NCBI RefSeq assembly: GCF_000426285.1
Contig: NZ_AUFB01000008.1
Span: 212,596-276,595 of the forward strand
Length of the DNA stretch: 64,000 bases
Reading direction: 5' to 3'
From: Rhizobium leucaenae USDA 9039
GTDB taxonomy: Bacteria; Pseudomonadota; Alphaproteobacteria; Rhizobiales; Rhizobiaceae
Each line of letters begins with the position of its first letter. Within the stretch, counting starts at the first letter, position 1. The notes beneath the pieces are model-generated. The model was not told the DNA's origin. It saw only the letters and a list, made by a program, of their open reading frames with translations, and did not search any database. Shown piece by piece: positions 26,451 through 40,316 of this stretch. The translations under genes were made by a program, and so were the position numbers.

Positions 26451-26845
26451 AAAAACGCCGGACCGATGCCGGTCAAGAGGGAGCGCCGAGGCGGGCGATG
26501 AATGGCTCAGCCGAGTCTGTCTAAGGGAAAACAAAAATCAGGCATTTATCCGCTCGCAAGAGCCTCTCGAGAGATTCCGGCCGCCATTTCCTTCAGCGCT
26601 GTCGGCAGCGGACCGGTGCGCGCGCTCGGATGTGTCAGCGTACTTTCGGGAAAATCTCCTTACCTTCCGCCGATTTCGACGCGAACCACGCGCCTGTCGA
26701 ACGCAACGGGGCGATGCCAGAATGGTCGTGCGCACAGATGGCACGGGCATTCGATTGAATGCAGTGGCGCCTCGGCATCACCTCCGCTGAGCTGGCCATC
26801 GGCGCCGGGCCTGCTGTCCACTATCGATTTTCGAGAGGATTGACG

Positions 26846-27211
26846 ATGGCATTGGAGGGGTTGCGCGTACTTCTTGTGGAAGACGAGGGTCTGATCGCAA
26901 TGTTGACCGAGGATATGCTCCAGGATCTTGGCTGTAGCGTCGCTGCCGGTGCCAGTACCGTTGCTGAGGCTATCGAGAAAGTGCAGGCAGGCGGGTTCGA
27001 CCTGGCCCTGCTTGATGTCGATCTCGTCGGCAAGAAGGTCTTTCCGGTTGCTGAGCTTCTGGCGACGCAAGGCATCCCCTTCGCCTTCGCAAGCGGCTAC
27101 GGGGAATCGGCACTCCCCGAGGAATTCCGCCAAAGACCGGTGCTGCCTAAACCTTTTCATATAAACGAACTCGCAGCCGCCCTTTCGGCGGCTCTCAACG
27201 GCGAGGGCTAG
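26846..27211 (+). CDS. Single-domain response regulator (CheY-like)
   Basis: A 121-residue receiver domain with no output domain. VLLVEDEGLIAMLTEDML holds the acidic pair, LALLDVDLVG the phospho-accepting Asp, ASGYGE the conserved switch region and VLPKPFH the Lys. The ATG at 26846 follows GAGAGGAT; a longer frame to 26759 adds an unlike tail. It would receive phosphate from one of the neighbouring kinases, probably as a shuttle or sink in a phosphorelay. It leads the signalling block, 109 bp before the giant hybrid kinase. Confidence 0.85.
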   Translation: MALEGLRVLLVEDEGLIAMLTEDMLQDLGCSVAAGASTVAEAIEKVQAGGFDLALLDVDLVGKKVFPVAELLATQGIPFAFASGYGESALPEEFRQRPVLPKPFHINELAAALSAALNGEG

Positions 27212-27320
27212 CAATGGCCGATCGCTCTTATCAGCGCGTGACACCATGCGTCTCGCAAAAATCAGCGCCTTCGGATCGGGGCCTTGCCGCCATCGACTTT
27301 GCCGCTCTCAGTTTAAATGA

Positions 27321-31856
<4,536 letters not shown>

Positions 31857-31928
31857 TGCCGCCAACCGCAGCTTGGCCAACTCGTCTGCAGGCATCTCTT
31901 GGCAATGGCAGCCATGAAAGGACAACCG

Positions 31929-33449
31929 ATGACTGAACTGGACTCGATCACACCGGAGCCGGAAGAACCGCGAATCTCCACCGGTAGTTCCGGCCTCGAC
32001 GACATACTTGGCGGCGGTTTGGATCCAAACCGGGTCTATCTTTACGAGGGGCGGCCAGGAACTGGAAAGACGACTTTGGCTCTCCAATTCCTGCTGGAAG
32101 GAGCCCGTCAACGGGAGCCCGTGCTTTACGTCACATTGTCTGAAACATCGCGCGAATTGCGGCTGGTCGCCAAGCGACACCATTGGTCCCTCGAAGGGGT
32201 GAGCCTTTTCGAGTTGGTGCCCCCGGAGACGACCTTGGATCCGGAGCGGGAGCTGACAGTCTTTCATCCCGCCGAGATCGAACTCGGCGAGACGACGAAG
32301 CTGATCGTCAATGAAGTTTCGAGGCTCAATGCCACTCGTGTGGTCATTGACAGCCTGTCCGAGCTGCGCCTCCTGGCGCAGAGCCCGCTTAGATACCGTC
32401 GCCAAGTGCTCGCGTTGAAGCATTTCTTCGCGGAGCGGCAATGCACCGTCGTGCTGCTCGACGATCTCACCGCTCACCAGGATGATCTGCAACTGCATTC
32501 CATCGCACATGGTGTTGTCACGCTCGAACAGCATGCCATCGACTACGGCGCCGAACGCCGTCGCCTGCGGGTGGTGAAGATGCGCGGCATCGCTTTTCGC
32601 GGCGGCTTTCATGATTTTACGATCGAGACCGGCGGCTTGCGAATTTACCCGCGTCTGATTGCCGCCGAACATCATCGCGATTTTTCCGGCGACTTCACAT
32701 CGAGCGGTGATCCGGCGCTTGACCAGATGCTTGGAGGAGGCCTGGAACGCGGCACCAACGCTCTGTTCATCGGGGCGGCTGGTGTCGGCAAATCCTCGTT
32801 GGCGCTCACCTATGCCATCGCCGCCGCCAAGCGGGGCGAACATGCCGTCTTCTACGCCTTCGACGAGGGGCGCGGCACGATCGAGGCGCGCGCACGTACC
32901 CTGGGACTGCCCCTGCAGTCCTGCTTGGATTCGGGACTGTTGCGCATCCAGCAGATCGATCCTGCCGAAATGTCGCCCGGCGAATTCGCCGAAAATGTCA
33001 GGCAGAGCGTTGAGGCCGATCGCGCCAGGGTCGTCATAATCGACAGCCTCAACGGCTATCTGAATGCCATGCCGGATGAGCGCTTTCTGATCCTGCAGAT
33101 GCATGAACTGCTCAGTTACCTCGGCCAGCAGGGTATCCTTACCATTCTGGTGCTTGCCCAACACGGGTTGGTGGGTCCCATGGATACGCCCGTTGATATG
33201 AGCTATCTGAGTGACGCCGTCATCATGATCCGCTATTTCGAGGTGGCGGGGAAAGTCCGGCGTGCCCTTTCCGTCGTCAAGAAGCGCAGCGGCCATCATG
33301 AGCATACCGTGCGGGAGTTCAGCCTCACCTCCAAGGGCGTTCGACTCGGCCCGCCTCTGACACAGTTCGCCGGCGTGCTCTCGGGCACGCCGCAATACAT
33401 CGGCGACATCGCGCCGCTATTCGGTGATGCTGATGACAGAGACGGATGA
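31929..33449 (+). CDS. KaiC-like double RecA/Rad55 ATPase
   Basis: A 506-residue protein with two KaiC domains. Domain 1 starts RISTGSSGLDDILGGGLDPNRVYLYEGRPGTGKTT and has the Walker B region VVIDSLSELRLL. Domain 2 starts SSGDPALDQMLGGGLERGTNALFIGAAGVGKSS and has VVIIDSLNGYLNAM. In cyanobacteria KaiC is a circadian clock ATPase; in other bacteria such proteins work with histidine kinases, often in stress responses. AAAGGA precedes the ATG at 31929. No KaiA or KaiB is present. It overlaps the downstream hybrid kinase gene by 17-26 bp, strong evidence for joint function. Confidence 0.88.
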   Translation: MTELDSITPEPEEPRISTGSSGLDDILGGGLDPNRVYLYEGRPGTGKTTLALQFLLEGARQREPVLYVTLSETSRELRLVAKRHHWSLEGVSLFELVPPETTLDPERELTVFHPAEIELGETTKLIVNEVSRLNATRVVIDSLSELRLLAQSPLRYRRQVLALKHFFAERQCTVVLLDDLTAHQDDLQLHSIAHGVVTLEQHAIDYGAERRRLRVVKMRGIAFRGGFHDFTIETGGLRIYPRLIAAEHHRDFSGDFTSSGDPALDQMLGGGLERGTNALFIGAAGVGKSSLALTYAIAAAKRGEHAVFYAFDEGRGTIEARARTLGLPLQSCLDSGLLRIQQIDPAEMSPGEFAENVRQSVEADRARVVIIDSLNGYLNAMPDERFLILQMHELLSYLGQQGILTILVLAQHGLVGPMDTPVDMSYLSDAVIMIRYFEVAGKVRRALSVVKKRSGHHEHTVREFSLTSKGVRLGPPLTQFAGVLSGTPQYIGDIAPLFGDADDRDG

Positions 33450-35130
33450 TCTCGACCGCCGTGTCCTCGTCTTTGCCCCGGTGGGCCGCGACGGTCCGGC
33501 GGCGGCAGATGTCATTCGTCGCGCCGACCTTGCCACCTTCGTCTGCAGCGAGTTGCCGGAGCTCGTGCGCGAGATTGCGCGCGGAGCTGCCGCGGTTCTG
33601 ATCGCCGAGGAGGGATTATTTGGTCAGGATTTCTCGATATTGACCGATTGGGTCGCCAATCAGCCGCCGTGGTCTGAGCTGCCATTCGTCGTGCTCACCA
33701 GTCGACAGGAACAGCCGGCCATCGGCCCATGGCGTACGAAGCTCATGGCGGAGCTGCGCAATGCCTCGCTGCTGGAGCGACCGGTACAGATCATGACGCT
33801 GACAAGCACGATGAGGACGGCGGTTCGCGCTCGCAATCGTCAGTACGAAATTCGGGCGTTGCTTCAGACTCAGGCACGCGCCGCTGAAGAACTCGAAGCA
33901 AAAATCAAGGCGCGTACGATGGAACTTGCCGCTAAAAATGCGGAGCTGCGCGAGCAGATGGCCGAGCGGACCCGAATGGAAGAGGCGTTGCGACAGGCCC
34001 AAAAGATTGAAGCGATCGGGCAGCTGACGGGCGGCGTCGCGCATGACTTCAACAATTTGCTGATGGTGATATCGGGCGGTTTGGAAATGCTGGAGCGCCA
34101 GACCGACCCTATGCGCCGGCGCCGGCTGCTGGAGGGCATGCACCAGGCTGCGCAACGTGGCGCCGCGCTCACACGCCAGCTCCTGGCGTTTTCGCGGCGG
34201 TCGGCTTTGAGGCCCGAGCCGGTCGACCTGCGCGTGCAGATCGGGGGCATGCGTGAGCTCCTCGATCGCAGCTTGCGCGGCGACGTGCATGTGGCGTTGC
34301 ACTTCGCCGACGATCTCTGGCCGATTTCCGTCGATCCCGGCGAATTGGAACTCGTCGTCCTCAATCTTGCGGTCAATGCCCGAGACGCGATGCCGCGTGG
34401 CGGCCTGATCGAAATCAGGGCGGAAAATCTCCGTGCATACCGCGATACCGAGCTAGCCGGAGATTACGTACGCCTCAGCGTGACCGATGAGGGCACCGGC
34501 ATGTCGGACGAGGTCAGGGCACACGTCTTCGAGCCCTTCTACACAACCAAAGAGGTGGGGCGCGGCTCGGGTCTCGGCCTTGCCCAGGTCCACGGCTTTG
34601 CCAAGCAATCGGGGGGCGCCGTGCAGATCGAAAGTGAACTTGGCCACGGCACGACCGTCTCCCTGCTCTTGCCACGTTCGTCGGAGCCGCCGCTGCGCAC
34701 CGAGCGGCCGCTGGTCGATCTTCATGTGCAGACGCGGACGTCACCCGAGCTTGGTTCGGTGTTGCTGGTCGAGGATGACGATGAGGTGGCTGCGCTCGTC
34801 ACGGAGATGCTGAAGCAACTCGGCTACCAGGTGCTGCGTGCGGCGAGTGCCGTAGCAGCCCTTGGTGCACTTTCCGATGGCCGCGCCATCGATCTGGTGC
34901 TGTCTGACATTATGATGCCGGGAGACATGAACGGCATCGAACTCGCCCGTGAAATCCGTAATCGCCGTCGCGGCTTGCCGGTTCTGCTCACAAGCGGATA
35001 TGCCGAGGCGGCAAAGGATGCTGCTGCGACGGAAGGCATTCAAGTCCTTCCAAAGCCATACCGGATCGATGAACTTGCGGCAGCACTTGACGGTCTCATG
35101 ACCGATGCGCCATCGCGTCTTTCGAAGTGA
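33433..35130 (+). CDS. Hybrid histidine kinase with N-terminal receiver-like domain
   Basis: A 565-residue soluble kinase. The N-terminal 120 residues resemble a degenerate receiver (VLVFAPVGRDGPAAADVI, VVLTSRQEQP). A coiled coil follows (about 145-190, KIKARTMELAAKNAELREQM), then the HisKA helix with His204 in GGVAHDFNNLLMV, the ATPase domain with VNARDAMPRGG and GSGLGLAQVHGFAKQSGG, and a C-terminal receiver with DIMMPGDMNG. The start overlaps the KaiC gene. The AHDFNN class matches the second core of the giant kinase. It could pass phosphate within the block, for example to the CheY-like protein. Confidence 0.85.
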   Translation: MTETDDLDRRVLVFAPVGRDGPAAADVIRRADLATFVCSELPELVREIARGAAAVLIAEEGLFGQDFSILTDWVANQPPWSELPFVVLTSRQEQPAIGPWRTKLMAELRNASLLERPVQIMTLTSTMRTAVRARNRQYEIRALLQTQARAAEELEAKIKARTMELAAKNAELREQMAERTRMEEALRQAQKIEAIGQLTGGVAHDFNNLLMVISGGLEMLERQTDPMRRRRLLEGMHQAAQRGAALTRQLLAFSRRSALRPEPVDLRVQIGGMRELLDRSLRGDVHVALHFADDLWPISVDPGELELVVLNLAVNARDAMPRGGLIEIRAENLRAYRDTELAGDYVRLSVTDEGTGMSDEVRAHVFEPFYTTKEVGRGSGLGLAQVHGFAKQSGGAVQIESELGHGTTVSLLLPRSSEPPLRTERPLVDLHVQTRTSPELGSVLLVEDDDEVAALVTEMLKQLGYQVLRAASAVAALGALSDGRAIDLVLSDIMMPGDMNGIELAREIRNRRRGLPVLLTSGYAEAAKDAAATEGIQVLPKPYRIDELAAALDGLMTDAPSRLSK

Positions 35131-35240
35131 TGTTTTCTGGTGCCGCGCACCCCTCGAAAGCATCGAAATTGATCGGGCGCCATCACTCTTTGTTATCGGT
35201 TTCCTCTTAAAATGTTCAAAATACGATCGTGGGGGAACAG

Positions 35241-35996
35241 ATGATCGCTCGGCTTGTGCTTATTGCCTTATTCTTTGCAGGCTCGCTTGGCTTGGCAACG
35301 GCGGGCGATCAGCTTCGCATCGCCACCGAAGGCGCATACCCGCCCTTCAATTTCAAGGACACGTCCGGGCATCTCGCCGGCTTCGATGTCGACATCGCCA
35401 AGGCGCTTTGCCAGCAGATGAAGACCGAATGCTCGCTGGTCGCCGTGCCGTGGACCGAGATCATTCAGGGTTTGGCAGATGACAAATACGATCTCATCGT
35501 CGCCAGCATGGCTTTTACTGACGAGAGAGCTCAGAAAATGGAGTTCTCGGAACCCTACTACCGTTCTCATTCAGTGCTGATAGGCGACTCGGAAAAGTTT
35601 CAGGACAGCGCGCCGGCGGCCCTGACTGGCGTTCGCATTGCGGCCGCAACGGGGACCATTCAGGCTGAGTATCTGCAGAAAGCCTATGGCACCAGCAAAG
35701 TTGTGCTGGCGAAAGACCAGCCGGCTGCTCAGCACTTGCTTCTCGATAATCAAGCGGACCTTTTGATTGGCGATGCCATTGAGCTTCTCACCTTCCTGCA
35801 GACGCCGGAAGGTGCGCGCTACGGTTATGTCGGCGATCCCATTTCTACGGACTTTCTGCAGAGCTCGGCGCATATCACTGCAAAAAAGGGAAATGTCGCT
35901 CTCATTCAGAAGGTGAACGACGCCTTGAAGCAAATCAAGCTCAGCGGCGTCTATGACCGCATCAACGATGCCTACTTCCCCTTCAGCATTTATTGA
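35241..35996 (+). CDS. Periplasmic amino-acid-type binding protein (family 3), sensor-linked
   Basis: A 251-residue SBP_bac_3 protein. A signal peptide (MIARLVLIALFFAGSLGLATAG) is followed by LRIATEGAYPPFNFKD, FDVDIAKALCQQMKTECSLVAVPWTEIIQGL, and DLIVASMAFTDERAQKMEFSEPYY, all typical of polar-amino-acid binding proteins such as ArgT/HisJ. GGGGGA precedes the ATG. No permease or ATPase gene follows; its end overlaps a membrane diguanylate cyclase gene, so it probably presents the ligand to a sensor, not to a transporter. Confidence 0.85.
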   Translation: MIARLVLIALFFAGSLGLATAGDQLRIATEGAYPPFNFKDTSGHLAGFDVDIAKALCQQMKTECSLVAVPWTEIIQGLADDKYDLIVASMAFTDERAQKMEFSEPYYRSHSVLIGDSEKFQDSAPAALTGVRIAAATGTIQAEYLQKAYGTSKVVLAKDQPAAQHLLLDNQADLLIGDAIELLTFLQTPEGARYGYVGDPISTDFLQSSAHITAKKGNVALIQKVNDALKQIKLSGVYDRINDAYFPFSIY

Positions 35997-36004
35997 GCCA
36001 CGGC

Positions 36005-37363
36005 ATGGATGACATCAAAGGGTCGAGAAGGCGCCAGCTCTCGCTCAGCTTTGTCGGTCGGCTGGTTCTCCTCGTCGTCGTCGGCTACTCGCTGGTCGCC
36101 GCGGGGATTTCGCTCGTCCTGCTGAATAGAATCGAGACTCAGGCAAACTTTACCCGTGATACGCAAATTCCGCTCATCCTGACGCAGACGCGAAACGCCG
36201 TAAAAATCGAACGTCTCTCCTCTCTCCTGCGCTCCATCTATCTTGCGAAGGACCGCAGATTGGAGCGGCAGATCCAATTGCAGATTCAGGCTCTCGCGCA
36301 GGGGTTCTCATTCGATCAAAATGCCCGTCTTGTCGAAGGGGCACGGCAAGTTGCCGAGGAAACCAAGATAATCGCAAAACTTCGTCAGGAAGCCCGTGAC
36401 CTGCGCGAAGGCCAGGCATCGTCGTCCCCTGCGGACACGACGGATGCCGACGACGCCGATAAACTGACGACACAGGCTTACGACCGAGCCATGCACACCA
36501 TCGATGCGATGGCCTCGCAGTTAAGCGGCGATGCGGCTGTCGTCGCTGACGATCTCGCACGTGAAATCCAGCGCAGCGCGGGTCACATGCAGATTGGGTG
36601 GATTTTGATCCTGCTCGTTCCCAGCCTCTTTGCCACTGCCTTGCTGATCGCAGCCAGACATCATCTTACGGCGCCTATCGTTGCCGCGATCGATAATCTG
36701 GAGCGAATTGGAAAACATGAGCGGGTGGTCGGTCTAAAGCGCGCTCCGCTCCTTGCTGAATTGGCAATGATCGATGCGGCAATCGTCGCCTACGGACAGG
36801 TCTCCGACGATCTGCACCGAACCAATGCCATTCTGCATGGCTTGGCGGAACAGGATCCGTTGACCGGTCTGGCAAACCGCCGGACCTTCGAGAACTATCT
36901 CACGGCGGCCTTGAGCCGACGAGCCGCCCCTGATCTCGCGGTTGTTATGATCGACGTCGATCACTTCAAATCGGTGAATGACACGTTCGGCCATCTGGTT
37001 GGCGACAGAGCTCTTGCAGCCGTCGCCAATGTGCTGGCCAGCTTGCCCTGGCACGCCAACAGCCTGATTGCACGGTATGGCGGCGAGGAGTTCGTCATTG
37101 TCCTGGAAGACTGCTCGCAGCAACAGGCGATCGAGCGCGCGGAAAGCCTGAGGCGCTCCATTCAGGAACTTTCGGTCGAGACGCATGCCGGGCCATCTCT
37201 ACGACTGACGGCCAGCTTTGGCCTCGCCGTGGCGCACCATGCCTGCAATGCGCCAGCGGAAATTGTTGCCGCGGCCGACGCCGCGCTTTACAGCGCAAAG
37301 AGAAGCGGACGCAACAATGTGCAGGTGGCATCGCGGCCGGGCGAAATGTCAAAAGCCAGCTAA
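36005..37363 (+). CDS. Membrane diguanylate cyclase (GGDEF)
   Basis: A 452-residue protein with two membrane helices (about 20-42 and 197-217) enclosing a 150-residue periplasmic domain with helical, heptad-like content. A HAMP-like linker follows, then the GGDEF domain with DPLTGLANRRTFENYL, VDHFKSVNDTFGH and the active site GGEEF at residues 359-363. It should make cyclic-di-GMP. No RxxD feedback site is seen directly before GGEEF. The open frame starts with a TTG (35993) overlapping the binding-protein stop; I take the ATG at 36005. The coupling suggests periplasmic-ligand control of c-di-GMP. Confidence 0.86.
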   Translation: MDDIKGSRRRQLSLSFVGRLVLLVVVGYSLVAAGISLVLLNRIETQANFTRDTQIPLILTQTRNAVKIERLSSLLRSIYLAKDRRLERQIQLQIQALAQGFSFDQNARLVEGARQVAEETKIIAKLRQEARDLREGQASSSPADTTDADDADKLTTQAYDRAMHTIDAMASQLSGDAAVVADDLAREIQRSAGHMQIGWILILLVPSLFATALLIAARHHLTAPIVAAIDNLERIGKHERVVGLKRAPLLAELAMIDAAIVAYGQVSDDLHRTNAILHGLAEQDPLTGLANRRTFENYLTAALSRRAAPDLAVVMIDVDHFKSVNDTFGHLVGDRALAAVANVLASLPWHANSLIARYGGEEFVIVLEDCSQQQAIERAESLRRSIQELSVETHAGPSLRLTASFGLAVAHHACNAPAEIVAAADAALYSAKRSGRNNVQVASRPGEMSKAS

Positions 37364-37556
37364 GTCTGCCGCCTCGATTGCCGCGGGACGTCCTAATGTC
37401 GGCGCATATAGTCCCGAAATCTCGCATCTGATGCGCCATTTCGAACTCTAGTCTGTGATAGACTCCTTCTCCTGCTTCCGACGCGTGCAGTACGATCGGC
37501 GAAGACGTCATTTTTCGTCGGGCCATGAGGTTCTACCTCGTTTCATGAGCTGCATA

Positions 37557-37572
37557 TGGAAACGTTACCACA
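37557..37572. promoter_or_regulatory. LacI-type operator, upstream copy
   Basis: TGGAAACGTTACCACA, a near-symmetric LacI-family site with central CG. It matches the copy at 37612 for 17 bp (with the following T) and lies just upstream of the -35 box. Confidence 0.8.
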
Positions 37573-37576
37573 TTTA

Positions 37577-37605
37577 TTGACTCGGCATTCCGATCCGGAT
37601 ATTTT
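37577..37605 (+). promoter_or_regulatory. Sigma-70-type promoter of the sugar operon
   Basis: TTGACT (37577-37582) and TATTTT (37600-37605) are separated by 17 bp. The start of transcription is expected near 37612, inside the second operator, so a bound repressor would block initiation. Confidence 0.65.
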
Positions 37606-37611
37606 TTCGGG

Positions 37612-37627
37612 TGGAAACGTTACCACA
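37612..37627. promoter_or_regulatory. LacI-type operator, downstream copy
   Basis: The same TGGAAACGTTACCACA, 55 bp downstream of the first copy and directly before the ribosome site GGGAGG (37631). It covers the expected transcription start. Two sites on both sides of a promoter allow looping repression. Confidence 0.8.
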
Positions 37628-37642
37628 TACGGGAGGAACCGA

Positions 37643-38467
37643 ATGAAATCCGCGCGGCTCAATCGCCTTTTCGGCGTGTCTGGAAATTGCTTCGACGTAG
37701 CCATCGATCACGGCATGTTCAACGAGCGGACTTTTCTCGCCGGCATCGAGAACATGAAGACGGCCATCAGGGTGATCGCCGATGCCGCACCCGATGCTAT
37801 TCAGCTACCGCCGGGTACAGCACCAATGCTGCAGGCGATCCCCGGCAAGCAACGTCCCGCATTGGTCCTGCGCACCGATATTGCCAACATCTATGGAAAC
37901 CCGCTGCCTTCGGCGCTCTTTTCCGAAATGATCGACCGGGGCGTGGAACAGGCGGTCGCCCTGGATGCTGCCTGCGTCGTCGTCAATCTTCTGATGCTGC
38001 CGGAACAGCCCGAAGTCTATCGCGCTTGCGTGCGCAACGTGAACAGCCTGAAGCGCGAATGCGAGATCTATGGCATGCCGTTGATGGTCGAGCCGCTGGT
38101 CATGCAGGACAATTCCAAGGGCGCCTACATGGTCGATGGCGCGATCGACAAGATCCTGCCGCTGGTGCGTCAGGCGGCCGAACTCGGCGCAGACATCATC
38201 AAGGCCGATCCGTGCGACAATGTCGATGAATATCACCGTGTGGTAGAAATCGCCCAGGGGCTGCCTGTGCTGGTGCGCGGCGGTGGCCGTGTTTCGGATC
38301 AGGAAATCCTGACCCGCACAAAGCAGTTGATGGAGCAGGGCGCCCGCGGCATCGTCTACGGACGCAACGTCATTCAGCACAATAATCCCGGCGGTATGAC
38401 GCGCGCCTTGATGGCGATCGTCCATGACAAGGCATCTGTCGAACAAGCCTCCGGGCACCTCGCCTGA
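37643..38467 (+). CDS. Class I aldolase (DhnA/LacD-like)
   Basis: A 274-residue TIM-barrel aldolase of the DhnA/FbaB/LsrF group. The Schiff-base Lys is likely Lys187 in GADIIKADP. The N-terminus LFGVSGNCFDVAIDHGMF resembles the phosphate-site start of FbaB-type aldolases, and GLPVLVRGGGRVS is the typical phosphate-binding strand near the C-terminus. The ATG at 37643 follows GGGAGG; the frame starting at 37556 lies in the promoter and is not coding. It is the first gene of the operon and probably splits a phosphorylated keto-sugar to DHAP or pyruvate and an aldehyde. The actual substrate is not known. Confidence 0.8.
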   Translation: MKSARLNRLFGVSGNCFDVAIDHGMFNERTFLAGIENMKTAIRVIADAAPDAIQLPPGTAPMLQAIPGKQRPALVLRTDIANIYGNPLPSALFSEMIDRGVEQAVALDAACVVVNLLMLPEQPEVYRACVRNVNSLKRECEIYGMPLMVEPLVMQDNSKGAYMVDGAIDKILPLVRQAAELGADIIKADPCDNVDEYHRVVEIAQGLPVLVRGGGRVSDQEILTRTKQLMEQGARGIVYGRNVIQHNNPGGMTRALMAIVHDKASVEQASGHLA

Positions 38468-38490
38468 CGCATTCTTAGGGAGGAAATATC

Positions 38491-39645
38491 ATGACGAAAA
38501 TATTCCGTTTCGGCGTCATCGGCTGCGGTCTGATGGGGCGTGAGTTCGCAAGTGCTGCGGCACGCTGGCTGCATTTAGCCGATATGAAGGCACGGCCGGA
38601 AATCATCGCTGTCTGCGACACCAACACGACGCTGCTCGACTGGTTCAGGGACAACGTGCCGACCGTCCGGCAATTCACGGCCGACTATAAGGAGCTTCTG
38701 GCCAATCCCGAGGTCGACGCGATCTACTGCGCTGTCCCGCACGTGCTGCACCAGCAATTCTACATCGATGTCTTGAAGGCTGGAAAGCATCTTCTCGGCG
38801 AAAAGCCGTTCGGCATGGATGCGGCCCAAAATCGGGAAATCATGGCGGAACTCGCCGAGCATCCCGAACTCCTCGTCCGCTGCTCGTCGGAAATGCCTTT
38901 CTTCCCCGGTGCGCAGAAGGTCATCGCGCTCGCAAAAAGCGGTGAGATGGGGGATATCCTCGAAGTGGAGGCGGGTTTCCTGCATTCCTCGGATATCGAC
39001 CGGCAAAAGCCGATCAACTGGAAGCGCATGGCCGATATCAACGGCGAATACGGCTGCATGGGCGATCTCGGCATGCACGTGCTGCATGTGCCGCTGCGCC
39101 TTGGCTGGCGCCCGCAAACGCTGCATGCGCAACTGGTCAAGAAGGTCACCGAACGTCCTGACGGCAAGGGCGGCATGCTGCCCTGCACCACGTGGGACAA
39201 TGCCACGATCAGCAGCCGCGTGCGCACTGGCGATCAGGATTTCCCGATGGTGCTGAAGACCTGGCGTATTGCGCCCGGGGAATCCAACACCTGGTACATT
39301 CGCATTCTCGGCATGAAGAAGAGCGCATTCTTCAGCACCAAGTCGCCGCGCCAATGGCAGTGGATGGACTATAATGGCGGCGCGCAAGCCTGGAGCACCG
39401 AGGATCTCGGATATGGTTCGCTGTTTCCGGCGATCACCGGCAAGATCTTCGAATTCGGCTTTGCCGATGCCATACAGCAGATGTGGGCAGCCTTCGTCGA
39501 CGAGCTTGCCGGACGAAATGCGAACGGCTTTGCCTGCGCCACGCCGGCCGAGGCGCAGGCGCACCACGCGGTGCTGACGGCCGCGCTCAAATCCGGCCGC
39601 GAGGATGCCGTCGTGTCGGTCGATTATGACGGAGCGACAATCTGA
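38491..39645 (+). CDS. Gfo/Idh/MocA-family dehydrogenase
   Basis: A 384-residue oxidoreductase with the NAD(P) motif FGVIGCGLMG at residues 6-15 and GEKPFGMD with the conserved E-K-P lysine. It is longer than typical Gfo proteins; it has C-terminal insertions and the DFPMVLKTWRIAPGES region. Members oxidise inositol, glucose or other sugars. GGGAGG precedes its ATG. The stop overlaps the next gene's ATG by 1 bp (TGATG). It probably oxidises the first sugar of the pathway. Confidence 0.82.
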   Translation: MTKIFRFGVIGCGLMGREFASAAARWLHLADMKARPEIIAVCDTNTTLLDWFRDNVPTVRQFTADYKELLANPEVDAIYCAVPHVLHQQFYIDVLKAGKHLLGEKPFGMDAAQNREIMAELAEHPELLVRCSSEMPFFPGAQKVIALAKSGEMGDILEVEAGFLHSSDIDRQKPINWKRMADINGEYGCMGDLGMHVLHVPLRLGWRPQTLHAQLVKKVTERPDGKGGMLPCTTWDNATISSRVRTGDQDFPMVLKTWRIAPGESNTWYIRILGMKKSAFFSTKSPRQWQWMDYNGGAQAWSTEDLGYGSLFPAITGKIFEFGFADAIQQMWAAFVDELAGRNANGFACATPAEAQAHHAVLTAALKSGREDAVVSVDYDGATI

Positions 39646-40316
39646 TGAAGCGCTCCGAAATCAACGCCGCACTGCGGCGCGCAAGCGAGACCCTTGAACG
39701 CTGGCATTGGTCCCTTCCGGAGTGGGGATATTGGACGGCGGCGGAGTTTGCCGCTCGTCCGCAGGCCGCAAGCTATCTGCGCGCCCATCAGCTCGGTTGG
39801 GATGTTACCGATTTCGGCTCCAACCGCTTCGCCGAATACGGTCTCGTGCTGTTCTGCCTGCGCAACGGCATCGTCGGTGTTGAGGGCGAGCGCACCTATG
39901 CCGAAAAGCTGCTCTTCGTCGAGGAGGGCCAGGTAACGCCGACGCATCGTCACGCCGCGAAGATGGAAGACATCATCAATCGCGCCGGCGGCGATCTCGT
40001 CATCGAATTCGCCGTAGCCGATGCTGATGGCAATGCAACAAACGATGACGTGACGGTGCCGGTCGATGGATTGCCGCGTACGCTTGCCGCTTGGGAGCCG
40101 CTGGTGCTGGTGCCCGGCCAGAGCGTGACGATCGGCACCGGGCTTTATCATCGCTTCTACGGCAGGAAAGGCGGCGGGCCCGTGCTTGTCGGCGAGGTCA
40201 GCCAGGTCAACGACGACAACAGCGACAACTTCTTTCTGGAGCCGATCGGGCGGTTTGCCGCGATCGAGGAAGATGAGCCGCCGCTCAGGCCCCTATGGAA
40301 CGAGGGAGGCGACTGA
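39645..40316 (+). CDS. D-lyxose ketol-isomerase-like cupin
   Basis: A 223-residue protein with a jelly-roll cupin fold and a metal site: His101 and His103 in THRH, a Glu in KMEDIINRAGG, and a further His in GLYHRF near residue 168. This matches the D-lyxose/D-mannose isomerase family (YdaE-like), which interconverts aldoses and ketoses with Mn2+. The start overlaps the dehydrogenase stop. It sits between dehydrogenase and kinase, as expected for making a ketose for phosphorylation. Confidence 0.8.
   Translation: MKRSEINAALRRASETLERWHWSLPEWGYWTAAEFAARPQAASYLRAHQLGWDVTDFGSNRFAEYGLVLFCLRNGIVGVEGERTYAEKLLFVEEGQVTPTHRHAAKMEDIINRAGGDLVIEFAVADADGNATNDDVTVPVDGLPRTLAAWEPLVLVPGQSVTIGTGLYHRFYGRKGGGPVLVGEVSQVNDDNSDNFFLEPIGRFAAIEEDEPPLRPLWNEGGD

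Larger units (their letters stand above)
25753..26845. other. About 1.1 kb between genes, mostly without a convincing gene
   Basis: Apart from one small candidate gene (26057-26302) and an EcfG-type promoter candidate (26426-26450) I see no gene here. Several frames of 60-150 codons exist on both strands, but they have shadow-like composition. The stretch separates the antiporter from the signalling block. Confidence 0.5.

Noticed and set aside
26350..26790. A 146-codon open frame before the response regulator
   Set aside because: Arg-rich shadow-like composition and no family resemblance.
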